Shown here: positions 1 to 6,259 of the stretch, one piece after another | How positions within the stretch are numbered: the stretch's first letter is position 1 | How the letters are laid out: each line of letters begins with the position of its first letter | Assembly: GCA_030671915.1 (NCBI GenBank) | Contig: DAOVHN010000105.1 | Span: 1 to 7,648, forward strand | Source: Pseudomonadota bacterium | GTDB taxonomy: Bacteria > Pseudomonadota > Alphaproteobacteria > UBA8366 > JADFVY01 | Length of the DNA stretch: 7,648 nt | Reading direction: 5' to 3' | The notes under the pieces: generated by a model | Told to the model about the DNA's origin: nothing | Database searches by the model: none | Seen by the model: the letters and a program-made list of their open reading frames with translations, nothing else | Made by a program: the position numbers and the translations under genes

Positions 1-1099
1 TCGCCCGCAGGAGATCCTCGCCGATCGCAAGCGGCATGATCCGCCCAGCAATCTCCCGGTGAAGCGGGCGTTCCGGCAAGTTCGACCGGGTCTCCCTGAA
101 GCACCTCACCACCTCCAGCAGCGCGTCCGGGTCGCCGGGCGGAACCAGATACACACCCGGCATGTCCGGCGACAGCAGCTCTCGGATGGCCGGCGAATCG
201 CTGGTAATCAGCGGCGCGCCGGCCGAGAGGATCTGAAAGACCTTGTTGGGTATCACGCGGGCCGCCTTGTCGGTATCGCCAAAAATTCCGAGGCAGATAT
301 CGGCCCGCGCGATTTGGTCGCGCAGTTCCTGGTATTCGACCCATTCGATCCGTTCGACGTTCGCAGGCGCTTCTGCCAGCAGCCGGCGGATATTACCCAC
401 CTCCTGGCCCCTGCCGATCAGGATCCAGCGGATTGGTTCGCCATACGCCAGTTGCGCCGCGCGCACGATGGACTCGATCCCATGCAGCGGTATGAACTGG
501 CCATAGAACAGAACGGTCAATTCATCGCCATCGCGCTGTCCGGCGGCGGAAGGCGGAAAGGCTTCCGCCTCGACACCGACGAGAACGCTTGCGGTCTTTT
601 CGGGCGCGATCCCGTAAAGCCGGACGAGGTAATCCGCATGCGCGCCCGTATCCATCACCACACGCCACGCGGCGCGGCAGGCGAGCCATTCCCAGACATA
701 TAGCATCCAGGCCAGCGGATTGCCGCGCCCGATCATTCGGCGATCCTCGACGACCGTGTTGTAAAGCGACAGGAAAACATCCCAGATCACGGGGACGCCG
801 CGCAATTTCGCGAAGGGCCACAGCACCAGCACGTCGAGATGCCCCATATAGCCGACAAAAACCGCGTCATGCCGGGGCGTGCGCATATAGCGCCAGATCA
901 ATCCCGGATAGGCCGCCAGCCATTTGAACACCAGAACCAGCTTGCGCCCGGCCCCCGCAATATGGCCCTTGTCGTCGACCCCGCCCCAGACATCCTTGTG
1001 AACTTCCACAAGCTCCACCCCCGCCTCGCGAAGGCCGCGCAGCAGAATGCGGTTTCGGGGTTTTCCCAGATCGTATGTGCCCCAGCAGACGACGCGCAT
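1..1099 (-). CDS. Glycosyltransferase, family 4-like (3' end off the left edge)
   Basis: This frame starts at an ATG at 1099 and stays open to the window edge, giving 366 complete codons without a stop. The protein opens with MRVVCWGTYDLGKPRNRIL, a pattern I associate with GT-B glycosyltransferases, with an arginine-asparagine-arginine near residue 15. Residues 79-110 look like an N-domain strand and turn (FVGYMGHLDV, then PVIWDVF). The C-terminal Rossmann domain starts near 194 with LTVLFYGQFIPLHGI and continues with WILIGRG (225-231), ADICLGIFGDTDKAARVIPNK (266-286), and FQILSAGAPLITSDSPAIREL (288-308), the usual nucleotide-sugar region. It would transfer a sugar from a nucleotide-sugar donor to an unknown acceptor, probably in the cytoplasm. 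No signal peptide is evident. The Shine-Dalgarno sequence is weak (GGA about six bases upstream). Typical family length is about 380-420 residues, so only a short C-terminal piece should be missing. Donor and acceptor cannot be told from the sequence. It lies downstream of the ferredoxin on the same strand but has no obvious link to Fe-S assembly. Confidence 0.88.
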   Translation of the reverse strand, partial: MRVVCWGTYDLGKPRNRILLRGLREAGVELVEVHKDVWGGVDDKGHIAGAGRKLVLVFKWLAAYPGLIWRYMRTPRHDAVFVGYMGHLDVLVLWPFAKLRGVPVIWDVFLSLYNTVVEDRRMIGRGNPLAWMLYVWEWLACRAAWRVVMDTGAHADYLVRLYGIAPEKTASVLVGVEAEAFPPSAAGQRDGDELTVLFYGQFIPLHGIESIVRAAQLAYGEPIRWILIGRGQEVGNIRRLLAEAPANVERIEWVEYQELRDQIARADICLGIFGDTDKAARVIPNKVFQILSAGAPLITSDSPAIRELLSPDMPGVYLVPPGDPDALLEVVRCFRETRSNLPERPLHREIAGRIMPLAIGEDLLRA

Positions 1100-1153
1100 G
1101 ATTTCCGGCAGGATCGTTGAACCCGCGTTGTTCTAGCAGTCTTATGATTAACA

Positions 1154-1180
1154 GGCGGTTAGAGCCGCCCGCAATAACCG
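1154..1180 (-). other. Overlapping short inverted repeats between ferredoxin and glycosyltransferase
   Basis: This lies in the 85-nt gap (1100-1184). On the minus strand GGCGG and CCGCC (1165-1169 with 1154-1158) can form a 5-bp GC stem with a 6-nt loop. An alternative pairing joins CGGTTA (1175-1180) with TAACCG (1156-1161), and the two stems share bases, so only one can form at a time. The sequence downstream on the minus strand, TGTTAATCAT, lacks a real U-run. At best this is a weak end of the suf transcript. A chance GC-rich structure is equally possible. The rest of the gap shows no convincing promoter. Confidence 0.25.
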
Positions 1181-1184
1181 ACAA

Positions 1185-1517
1185 TTAATCCAGCAAGAAA
1201 TTATGCGTCTCTTCCGGCAGGGTGACGGTGATGCCGTCCAGTTCCTCGGTGATGATGATCTGGCAGCAGAGGCGCGAAGTGCGGGTCAGGCCGAAGGCAA
1301 GGTCGAGCATGTCTTCCTCTTCCTCGGTTGGTTCCGGCAGCTTGCCGGACCAGGCGGGATCGACGATGACATGGCAGGTGGAACAGGACAGCGAGCCGCC
1401 GCAGGCGCCTTCGATGTCTAAATCGTGGCGGTGGGCGATTTCCAGGACCGACAGGCCCAGCGGCGCGTCTACTTCGACGCGGTTGCCGTCCGATTCTATG
1501 AAAGTCATTTTCGGCAT
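1185..1517 (-). CDS. fdx: Adrenodoxin-type [2Fe-2S] ferredoxin
   Basis: This is a 110-residue, complete, soluble one-electron carrier. The cluster-binding loop has C39, C45 and C48 ([12 protein letters not shown]), and the fourth ligand lies in SRLCCQI. By alignment with the adrenodoxin pattern SRLGCQ, the ligand should be C85, and C84 is an extra cysteine where glycine is usual. The C-x5-C-x2-C spacing and the later [12 protein letters not shown] segment place it with the adrenodoxin/ISC ferredoxins rather than plant-type ones. The acidic stretch [10 protein letters not shown] (62-71) falls where adrenodoxin has its partner-docking acidic helix. The start is ATG at 1517; an in-frame ATG at 1508 would shorten it by three residues. 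The ribosome site is poor (GGGCGAAACA before the ATG). It follows sufA by 89 nt on the same strand, so it may be the last gene of the suf transcript. I infer that it supplies electrons for cluster assembly or reductive transfer. It could instead be a general ferredoxin. Confidence 0.93.
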   Translation of the reverse strand: MPKMTFIESDGNRVEVDAPLGLSVLEIAHRHDLDIEGACGGSLSCSTCHVIVDPAWSGKLPEPTEEEEDMLDLAFGLTRTSRLCCQIIITEELDGITVTLPEETHNFLLD

Positions 1518-1556
1518 TGTTTCGCCCGCTGGACCAGACCGAGTTTACTCGCAGAT

Positions 1557-1584
1557 GCGCCGCGGACGTTCATATCCGCGGCGC
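1557..1584 (-). repeat. Perfect 10-bp inverted repeat (stem-loop) upstream of the ferredoxin gene
   Basis: The plus-strand arms are GCGCCGCGGA (1557-1566) and TCCGCGGCGC (1575-1584), exact reverse complements separated by the 8-nt loop CGTTCATA. In the minus-strand mRNA this would be a very stable GC-rich hairpin in the 89-nt gap between sufA and the ferredoxin gene, about 39 nt before the ferredoxin start. A T-rich tract (TTGTTTTTG) precedes the hairpin on the minus strand rather than following it, and neither strand has a U-run after the stem. It is therefore not a standard intrinsic terminator. Possible roles are mRNA processing, protection of the upstream 3' end, or a protein-binding palindrome. 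None is shown by the sequence alone. Confidence 0.7.
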
Positions 1585-1606
1585 CGCACAAAAACAACCA
1601 CGTAAA

Positions 1607-1945
1607 TCAGACGTGGAAGGATTCCCCGCAGCCACAGGTGCCCTTGGCATTCGGATTGTTGAACACGAACCGGGACTCCAGCTTATCTTCCAGCCAATCC
1701 ATCTCCGAGCCAATAAGAAACATTGTCGCGGTCGGCTCGACGAAGATCCGAACGCCCTTGTCCTCGATCACTTCCTCGCCCGGGCGCTCGTCCTCGGCAT
1801 ATTCCATCTTGTAGCTCATGCCTGAGCAGCCCTGCTGGGTTATGCCCACGCGCACGCCAAGCACCGGCTGGTCGCTCATCGACATCAGCTTTTTCACGCG
1901 CTCGGCCGCAGCGTCGGTAAGGGTCATTAATTTAGGTCGTTCCAT
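1607..1945 (-). CDS. sufA: A-type Fe-S carrier SufA
   Basis: This 112-residue protein of the HesB/IscA/SufA family receives clusters from the SufBCD scaffold and passes them to apo-proteins. The three invariant cysteines are present: C40 (TQQGCSGMSY), and C104 and C106 in the C-terminal CGCG motif. The usual segments FVEPTATMFLIG (68-79) and SRFVFNNPNAKGTCGCGESF (91-110) are intact, and the length is typical. The reading frame is open further upstream to 2092, inside sufT, but the start at 1945 is supported by a strong GGAGAG seven bases before it and by the normal family N-terminus. It sits 31 nt after sufT. SufA, IscA and ErpA are hard to separate by sequence; its place in the suf operon is the reason for the name. 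Confidence 0.95.
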   Translation of the reverse strand: MERPKLMTLTDAAAERVKKLMSMSDQPVLGVRVGITQQGCSGMSYKMEYAEDERPGEEVIEDKGVRIFVEPTATMFLIGSEMDWLEDKLESRFVFNNPNAKGTCGCGESFHV

Positions 1946-1952
1946 CGAATTT

Positions 1953-1958
1953 CTCTCC
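1953..1958 (-). promoter_or_regulatory. Ribosome binding site of sufA
   Basis: On the minus strand GGAGAG lies seven bases before the ATG at 1945. It is among the clearest Shine-Dalgarno sequences in the window. It fixes the sufA start at 1945, against longer in-frame extensions that would run back into sufT. Confidence 0.75.
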
Positions 1959-1976
1959 AATATAATCCCGCCGCGA

Positions 1977-2378
1977 TCAACCCATGTCCAGGGCCATTTT
2001 GGCGTCATCGGACATGCGCGCCGGCGACCAGGGCGGGTCCCAGACCATCGAAACCTCGACCTCGCCAACCCCCTCGACGGCGGCCACCGCATCGGCCGCC
2101 CATTTCGGCATTTCGCCTGCCACCGGGCAGGCCGGGGCGGTCAGGGTCATGTCGATCGCGACATTGCCCTTCTCGTCGATCTCCACGCCATAGATCAGGC
2201 CCAACTCGTATATATCCACCGGAATTTCCGGATCGTAGACGGTGCGCAGCCCATCGATCACCGCGTCTCGGCCGGCCACCGACGCGCCCTCGGCCAACGG
2301 CGCGCCGGCGCGCGCCTTGCCGTCGTCATATGGCGAGACCGGCATGAAATCGCGTAAGTCCTGGCTATGTTCCGTCAT
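1977..2378 (-). CDS. sufT: SufT, MIP18/DUF59-family Fe-S assembly protein
   Basis: This is a 133-residue protein. The MIP18/DUF59 domain starts near residue 37 and carries the signature DPEIPVDIYELGLIYGVEID (49-68), followed by DMTLTAPACPVAGEMP (76-91) with the conserved cysteine C84, and the aromatic WDPPWSPARMS (113-123). Family members such as bacterial SufT and the eukaryotic CIAO2/MIP18 subunit act in Fe-S protein maturation, mainly at or after cluster assembly; SufT's exact reaction is not settled. The first 35 or so residues are an apparently disordered extension rich in Asp, Ala and Gly. Translation probably starts at ATG 2378, although its AAGG sits only two bases away. Met12 (2345) has no visible ribosome site. 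The gene begins 5 nt after the sufU stop, so it is probably translationally coupled to sufU. Confidence 0.94.
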   Translation of the reverse strand: MTEHSQDLRDFMPVSPYDDGKARAGAPLAEGASVAGRDAVIDGLRTVYDPEIPVDIYELGLIYGVEIDEKGNVAIDMTLTAPACPVAGEMPKWAADAVAAVEGVGEVEVSMVWDPPWSPARMSDDAKMALDMG

Positions 2379-2383
2379 TTCCT

Positions 2384-2860
2384 TCAACCCCGTTCGTCCT
2401 CGGTAGAGATTCCCGCCTCGCCCTTGGTGGCCGCGTTCATGGTATGCCAGGCCAGCGTCGCGCATTTGACCCGCATCGGGAATTCGCTCACCCCCGACAG
2501 CACCTGCAGCCGGTCGGCGTCTTCTTGCCCCACGCCCGCCAGCGCATTGTCGTCGCCGGTGGTGCACATTTCGTGAAAGCCCTCGAACATTTTGCGCGCC
2601 TCATCGATGTTCTTGCCACGCAGCATCTCGGTCATCAACGAGGCCGAGGCCACGGAAATGGCGCATCCCTTGCCCAGGAAACTGGCGTCCGTGATGTTCC
2701 CGGCGTCGTCGGTCTCGACGAATACCTCCAGCTGATCGCCGCACATCGGGTTGTTGCCATGGGCGTGATACTTCGCATGGTCGATCTCGCGGAAGTTCCG
2801 CGGGCTCTTGCCATGGTCCAGGATCACTTCCTGATACAGCTCTCTCAAATCGTCGAACAT
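2384..2860 (-). CDS. sufU: SufU, zinc-dependent sulfur acceptor for SufS
   Basis: This is a 158-residue IscU/NifU-N fold protein. The metal ligands expected for SufU are visible: C40 and D42 in NPMCGDQ, C66 in GKGCAIS, and C133 in VKCATLAW. Two features mark it as SufU rather than IscU. The span from C66 to C133 is 67 residues, much longer than the 43 in E. coli IscU, which matches the SufU insertion. A lysine also precedes the third cysteine, where IscU has histidine. In Bacillus, SufU holds Zn rather than building clusters and takes the persulfide from SufS; that role is inferred here. C99 is an extra cysteine inside the insertion. The ATG at 2860 overlaps the sufS stop by one base (TGATG), and an AGGAG 11 bases upstream lies within sufS. 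No SufE-like protein is encoded in the window. Confidence 0.94.
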   Translation of the reverse strand: MFDDLRELYQEVILDHGKSPRNFREIDHAKYHAHGNNPMCGDQLEVFVETDDAGNITDASFLGKGCAISVASASLMTEMLRGKNIDEARKMFEGFHEMCTTGDDNALAGVGQEDADRLQVLSGVSEFPMRVKCATLAWHTMNAATKGEAGISTEDERG

Positions 2861-4110
2861 CAGCCGAAGAACTCCTGTACCGCTTCCAGCGATTCGGTCA
2901 GCACATCGACCTCGCCGCGCGTATTGTACAGCCCGAAGGAGGCCCGCGCGGTGGCCGCCAGGCACATACGGTCCATCAGCGGCTGGGCGCAATGGTGCCC
3001 GACGCGAATCGCCACGCCCGCGCGATCGACCAGCGTGCCGATATCGTGCGGATGGGCGCAATCCATGGTGAAGGACAGGACGCTGGACTTGCCGGGCGCC
3101 GTGCCAATGATTTTCAACCCTTTGATCGAGGAAAGCCGCTGCGTCGCGTAATTCAGCAAATCGGCCTCATGGGCGCCGATGGCGTCCAGCCCCAGCCCGG
3201 TCATGTAATCCACCGCCGCGCCCAGCCCCACGGCCTGCGCGATCGCCGGGGTGCCGGCCTCGAACTTGTAGGGCAGCTCGGCCCATTCGGCCTTCTCGAA
3301 GGTGACGGCGCGGATCATCTCGCCACCGCCCATATAGGGCGGCATGGCCTCCAGCAGTTCTTCCTTGCCATAGAGCACGCCGATACCCGACGGACCATAG
3401 AGCTTGTGGCCGGAGAAGACATAGAAATCGCAATCCAGCGCCTGCACGTCCACCGGGATATGCGTGACCGCCTGGGCCCCGTCCAGCAGCACCCTGGCGC
3501 CGGCGTCATGGGCCATGCGCACCACGTCGGCGACCGGCACGATGGTGCCCAGCACGTTGGACATATGGGTGATGGCGACCAGTTTGGTGCGCTCGCCCAG
3601 AAGCTCGGCGAAGGCATCCATGCGGAACTCGCCATCGTCGGTTACCGGCGCGATGCGCAGCACCACGCCCAGCTCGTCGCGCAGGAACTGCCAGGGGATG
3701 ATATTGGAGTGGTGCTCCATTTCCGACAGGATGATCTCGTCGCCCGCCTTCAGGAACTTCCGGCCCCACGACGCGGCGACCAGGTTGATCGACTCGGTCG
3801 CATTGCGGGTAAAGACGATCTCGCCGGTTTTGGCCGCATTCAGGAATGCGCGGATTTTCTCGCGCGCGGCTTCCATCCGGTCGGTACAGATCTGGCTGAG
3901 ATAATGGATGCCGCGATGGACGTTGGCGTATTCGTTCTCATAGATATATCGCTCGGCGTCGATCACCTGGCGCGGCTTCTGCGCCGAGGCGGCGCTGTCC
4001 AGGAAGACCAGCGGCTTGCCGTGGATTTCGCGTGTCAGGATCGGGAAATCCCGCCGGGCGGCCTCGACATCGAAGACCGGATTCACAATTGCTTCAGCGG
4101 TCGCATTCAT
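2860..4110 (-). CDS. sufS: Cysteine desulfurase SufS (group II)
   Basis: This 416-residue, PLP-dependent enzyme converts L-cysteine to alanine and a protein-bound persulfide. Key residues are visible: H133 in EMEHHSN, D210 and Q213 in LLDGAQ, the PLP lysine K236 in FSGHKLYGP, the persulfide cysteine C374 in RVGHHCAQPLM, and R389 in RASFGLYNT. These sit at a constant +10 offset from E. coli SufS. H355 in HPHD lies 19 residues before C374, where B. subtilis SufS has the histidine that joins the zinc site of SufU and E. coli SufS has tyrosine. This fits the adjacent sufU. The length is normal. The ATG at 4110 shares ATGA with the sufD stop and has a good GGAGAGG five bases upstream. Confidence 0.97.
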   Translation of the reverse strand: MNATAEAIVNPVFDVEAARRDFPILTREIHGKPLVFLDSAASAQKPRQVIDAERYIYENEYANVHRGIHYLSQICTDRMEAAREKIRAFLNAAKTGEIVFTRNATESINLVAASWGRKFLKAGDEIILSEMEHHSNIIPWQFLRDELGVVLRIAPVTDDGEFRMDAFAELLGERTKLVAITHMSNVLGTIVPVADVVRMAHDAGARVLLDGAQAVTHIPVDVQALDCDFYVFSGHKLYGPSGIGVLYGKEELLEAMPPYMGGGEMIRAVTFEKAEWAELPYKFEAGTPAIAQAVGLGAAVDYMTGLGLDAIGAHEADLLNYATQRLSSIKGLKIIGTAPGKSSVLSFTMDCAHPHDIGTLVDRAGVAIRVGHHCAQPLMDRMCLAATARASFGLYNTRGEVDVLTESLEAVQEFFG

Positions 4111-5459
4111 CCCGCCCTCTCCCCTTCGCTTTTATGGCGCGCATCCACCCAACCCTCGATCCGCGCCCGGAAGGCGTCGGCCAGGGCCGGATCGCGCAAT
4201 TCCTCCACCGCTTCGTTCAGAAAGGCGGAGACCAGTATGTCGCGCGCCGCTGCCTCGTCGATGCCGCGGGTGCGCAGGTAGAACAGCGCCGTCTCGTCCA
4301 ACTCGCCGATGGTCGCGCCGTGGCTGCACTTCACGTCGTCGGCGTAGATTACCAACTCCGGCTTGGCATCCATCTCGGCGTTGCGGTCCAGCAGCAGCGT
4401 CTTGTTGAGCTGGTGGCCGTCGGTCTGCTGCGCGTCGCGATGCACCACGATGCGCCCCTGGAACACGCCGCGCGCACGGCCGTCCAGCGCGCCCTTGAAG
4501 ACCTCGCTGGACCGGCTGCCCGGCGCCTTGTGCTCGATCACGGTGGTGTTGTCGATATGCTGTCGGTTGGCGCCCAGATAGGCCCCGTTCAGCCGGCATT
4601 CGGCGCCCGTGCCGTCGATCCGTGCATGGACCTCGTTGCGCGCCAGTTCCGCCCCGCGATGCAGGACGAAATTGTCGTAGACCGCCTCGTCGCCGATACG
4701 CACGCGGCCCAGCGCTACATGGAAGGCCTTCGGCCCCTCGTCCTGCAGCTTGGCATGGGTCAGGGTAGCCCCCTTCTCCACCCGGATATCGGTGACCGAG
4801 TTAGAGAAATACGACCCCTCGCCCACGCCAATATGGGATTCGATCAACGTTGCCCGGCTGCCCTTGGCGGCGACAACCAGGTTTCTGGGATGGAAGGCAA
4901 CCGCCTGCCCCTCGACGGGCATGCCGACGGAAATCAGATGGATCGGGGCATCCACGCTGGCGCCGGCGGCAATGCGAAGCACCAGCCCGTCTTCCATGAA
5001 GGCGTCGTTCAGCGCAGCCAGCGCGCCATCGCGCTCCTTGGAAGCCGGGGCGATCAGTTCTTCCAGATCGCCGTCCTTGCCGCCGAGGGCCTCGGCCAGG
5101 CTCGACGCCTCGACGCCTTCGGGAAGGTCGCCGAGGTCGGACAGATCGGCGCGCAGCCGCCCGTTCACGAAGACAATCCGGCGGGCCCCGTCGATCGCCA
5201 GCGCCGCGCCTTCCGGCAGGGCGTCCAGCGGCACGGGTTCGGCCAGCGGCGCAAAGCTCTGCTTTTCCAGCGCGCTTACGCTGGTGTAACGCCAGGCCTC
5301 GACCTTGCGATTCGGCAGCCCGTTTGCCCGAAATGCCTCGATCCCCTGGCTGCGCAGCGCATCGAGCCAGGCCAGGTCGGCGCCCGGCAGGCGCGGCGCG
5401 GCCTCGTCGAAGGGGCCGGCGAGGGAGAAATCCATGTTTTGGTCCTGTGCCATATCCAC
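4107..5459 (-). CDS. sufD: Fe-S assembly scaffold subunit SufD
   Basis: This 450-residue protein pairs with SufB on a SufC dimer to form the SufBC2D scaffold. The N-terminal helical part contains the hallmark PNRKVEAWRYTSV (49-61). The middle is the beta-helix core, and the C-terminal segment reads VKCSHGATIGELDETALFYL (376-395). H380 in that segment corresponds to E. coli SufD H360, proposed as a cluster-site ligand. The protein also ends with the usual SufB/SufD tail (LVSAFLNEAVEEL). The start is ambiguous: GTG at 5459 has GAGGA five bases upstream, while ATG at 5453, two codons later, has only a GGGG-like site. I list the GTG. The gene starts 8 nt after sufC and ends in an ATGA overlap with sufS, both signs of coupled translation. 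Confidence 0.96.
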   Translation of the reverse strand: MDMAQDQNMDFSLAGPFDEAAPRLPGADLAWLDALRSQGIEAFRANGLPNRKVEAWRYTSVSALEKQSFAPLAEPVPLDALPEGAALAIDGARRIVFVNGRLRADLSDLGDLPEGVEASSLAEALGGKDGDLEELIAPASKERDGALAALNDAFMEDGLVLRIAAGASVDAPIHLISVGMPVEGQAVAFHPRNLVVAAKGSRATLIESHIGVGEGSYFSNSVTDIRVEKGATLTHAKLQDEGPKAFHVALGRVRIGDEAVYDNFVLHRGAELARNEVHARIDGTGAECRLNGAYLGANRQHIDNTTVIEHKAPGSRSSEVFKGALDGRARGVFQGRIVVHRDAQQTDGHQLNKTLLLDRNAEMDAKPELVIYADDVKCSHGATIGELDETALFYLRTRGIDEAAARDILVSAFLNEAVEELRDPALADAFRARIEGWVDARHKSEGERAG

Positions 5460-5467
5460 CCCGTTCC

Positions 5468-6226
5468 TCAGGCCGCCGCGGCGCCGGTGAACTCGGCATA
5501 GCCATTGGCCTCGAGCTCCAGCGCCAATTCCTTGCCGCCGGACTTCACGATGCGGCCGTCGGCCAGTACATGGACATGGTCGGGCACGATATAGTCCAGC
5601 AGGCGCTGATAATGGGTGATGATCAGCGTTGATTTCTCCGGCCCGCGTAGCGCGTTTACGCCTTCCGCCACGATCTTCAGCGCGTCGATATCGAGGCCGG
5701 AATCAGTCTCGTCCAGCACAGCCATCACCGGTTCCAGCACCGCCATCTGCAGCACCTCGTTGCGCTTTTTCTCGCCGCCCGAGAAACCGACATTGACGGC
5801 ACGCTTCAGCATATCGTCACCGATGCCCAGCGGCTTCGCCTTCTCGCGCACATATTTCAGAAATTGCATGGCGTCCAGCGCGCTCTCACCGCGCGCCCTG
5901 CGTACGGAATTCAGCGCCGTCTTCAGGAAGGTCGTGTTGGTCACGCCCGGGATTTCCACCGGATACTGGAAGGCCAGGAACAGGCCGGCGCAAGCGCGCT
6001 CGTCCACTTCCATTTCCAGGATGTCCTTGCCGTTGAACAGAACCTGCCCGTCGGTCACGTCATAGCCAGAACGCCCAGCGATCACGTATGAAAGCGTGCT
6101 CTTGCCGGCGCCGTTCGGGCCCATGATGGCGTGCACCTCGCCCCGGTCTATGGTGAGGTTCAGGCCTTTAAGAATCGGCTTGTCTTCGACGTTCACATGC
6201 AGATTGCGGATTTCCAGCAATGCCAT
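5468..6226 (-). CDS. sufC: SUF ATPase SufC
   Basis: This 252-residue ABC-type ATPase is soluble and energises the SufBCD scaffold; no membrane segments are expected or seen. ABC motifs in order are Walker A GPNGAGKST (36-44, K42), Q-loop Q87 in LAFQYP, signature FSGGEKKR (148-155), Walker B AVLDETDSGLD (169-179, D172 and E173), and H-loop H205 in ITHYQRLLDYI. The ETDSGLD sequence and the YP after the Q-loop are typical of SufC rather than transporter ATPases. Positions match E. coli SufC with an offset of two. The C-terminus ends in an alanine run. The gene starts 33 nt after sufB with GGAGAG about ten bases before the ATG, and ends 8 nt before sufD. Confidence 0.97.
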   Translation of the reverse strand: MALLEIRNLHVNVEDKPILKGLNLTIDRGEVHAIMGPNGAGKSTLSYVIAGRSGYDVTDGQVLFNGKDILEMEVDERACAGLFLAFQYPVEIPGVTNTTFLKTALNSVRRARGESALDAMQFLKYVREKAKPLGIGDDMLKRAVNVGFSGGEKKRNEVLQMAVLEPVMAVLDETDSGLDIDALKIVAEGVNALRGPEKSTLIITHYQRLLDYIVPDHVHVLADGRIVKSGGKELALELEANGYAEFTGAAAA

Positions 6227-6259
6227 TTCTCGATAACTCTCCGTTGCTTGGAGGCCGCG

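Noticed and set aside
284..312. Missing glutamate in the glycosyltransferase C-terminal motif (VIPNKVFQIL with Gln)
   Set aside because: I recall the IPNKVFQ form as common in this subgroup of family-4-like enzymes, so it is more likely a subgroup trait than a sign of inactivation.
59..703. A 214-codon plus-strand frame that looks like the main gene at the left edge
   Set aside because: The minus-strand frame 1-1099 encodes a convincing glycosyltransferase across the same bases. The plus-strand product has no recognisable family features.
1540..1551. Short palindrome CGAGTTTACTCG upstream of the ferredoxin as an operator
   Set aside because: It has only five-base arms, no match to an IscR or Fur site that I can recognise, and is well within chance for this length.
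1557..1584. The perfect hairpin as a Rho-independent terminator
   Set aside because: Neither strand has a U-run directly after the stem. The T-rich tract lies on the wrong side for minus-strand transcription.
2992..4281. A 429-codon open frame on the plus strand opposite sufS
   Set aside because: It is antisense to sufS and has biased composition and no known motif. It is explained by codon bias of the real gene.
4032..5501. A 489-codon open frame on the plus strand opposite sufD
   Set aside because: It is antisense to a clearly identified gene with all its family motifs. Its translation is rich in His, Gln, Arg and Gly with no recognisable domain, as expected for a shadow frame in GC-rich DNA.
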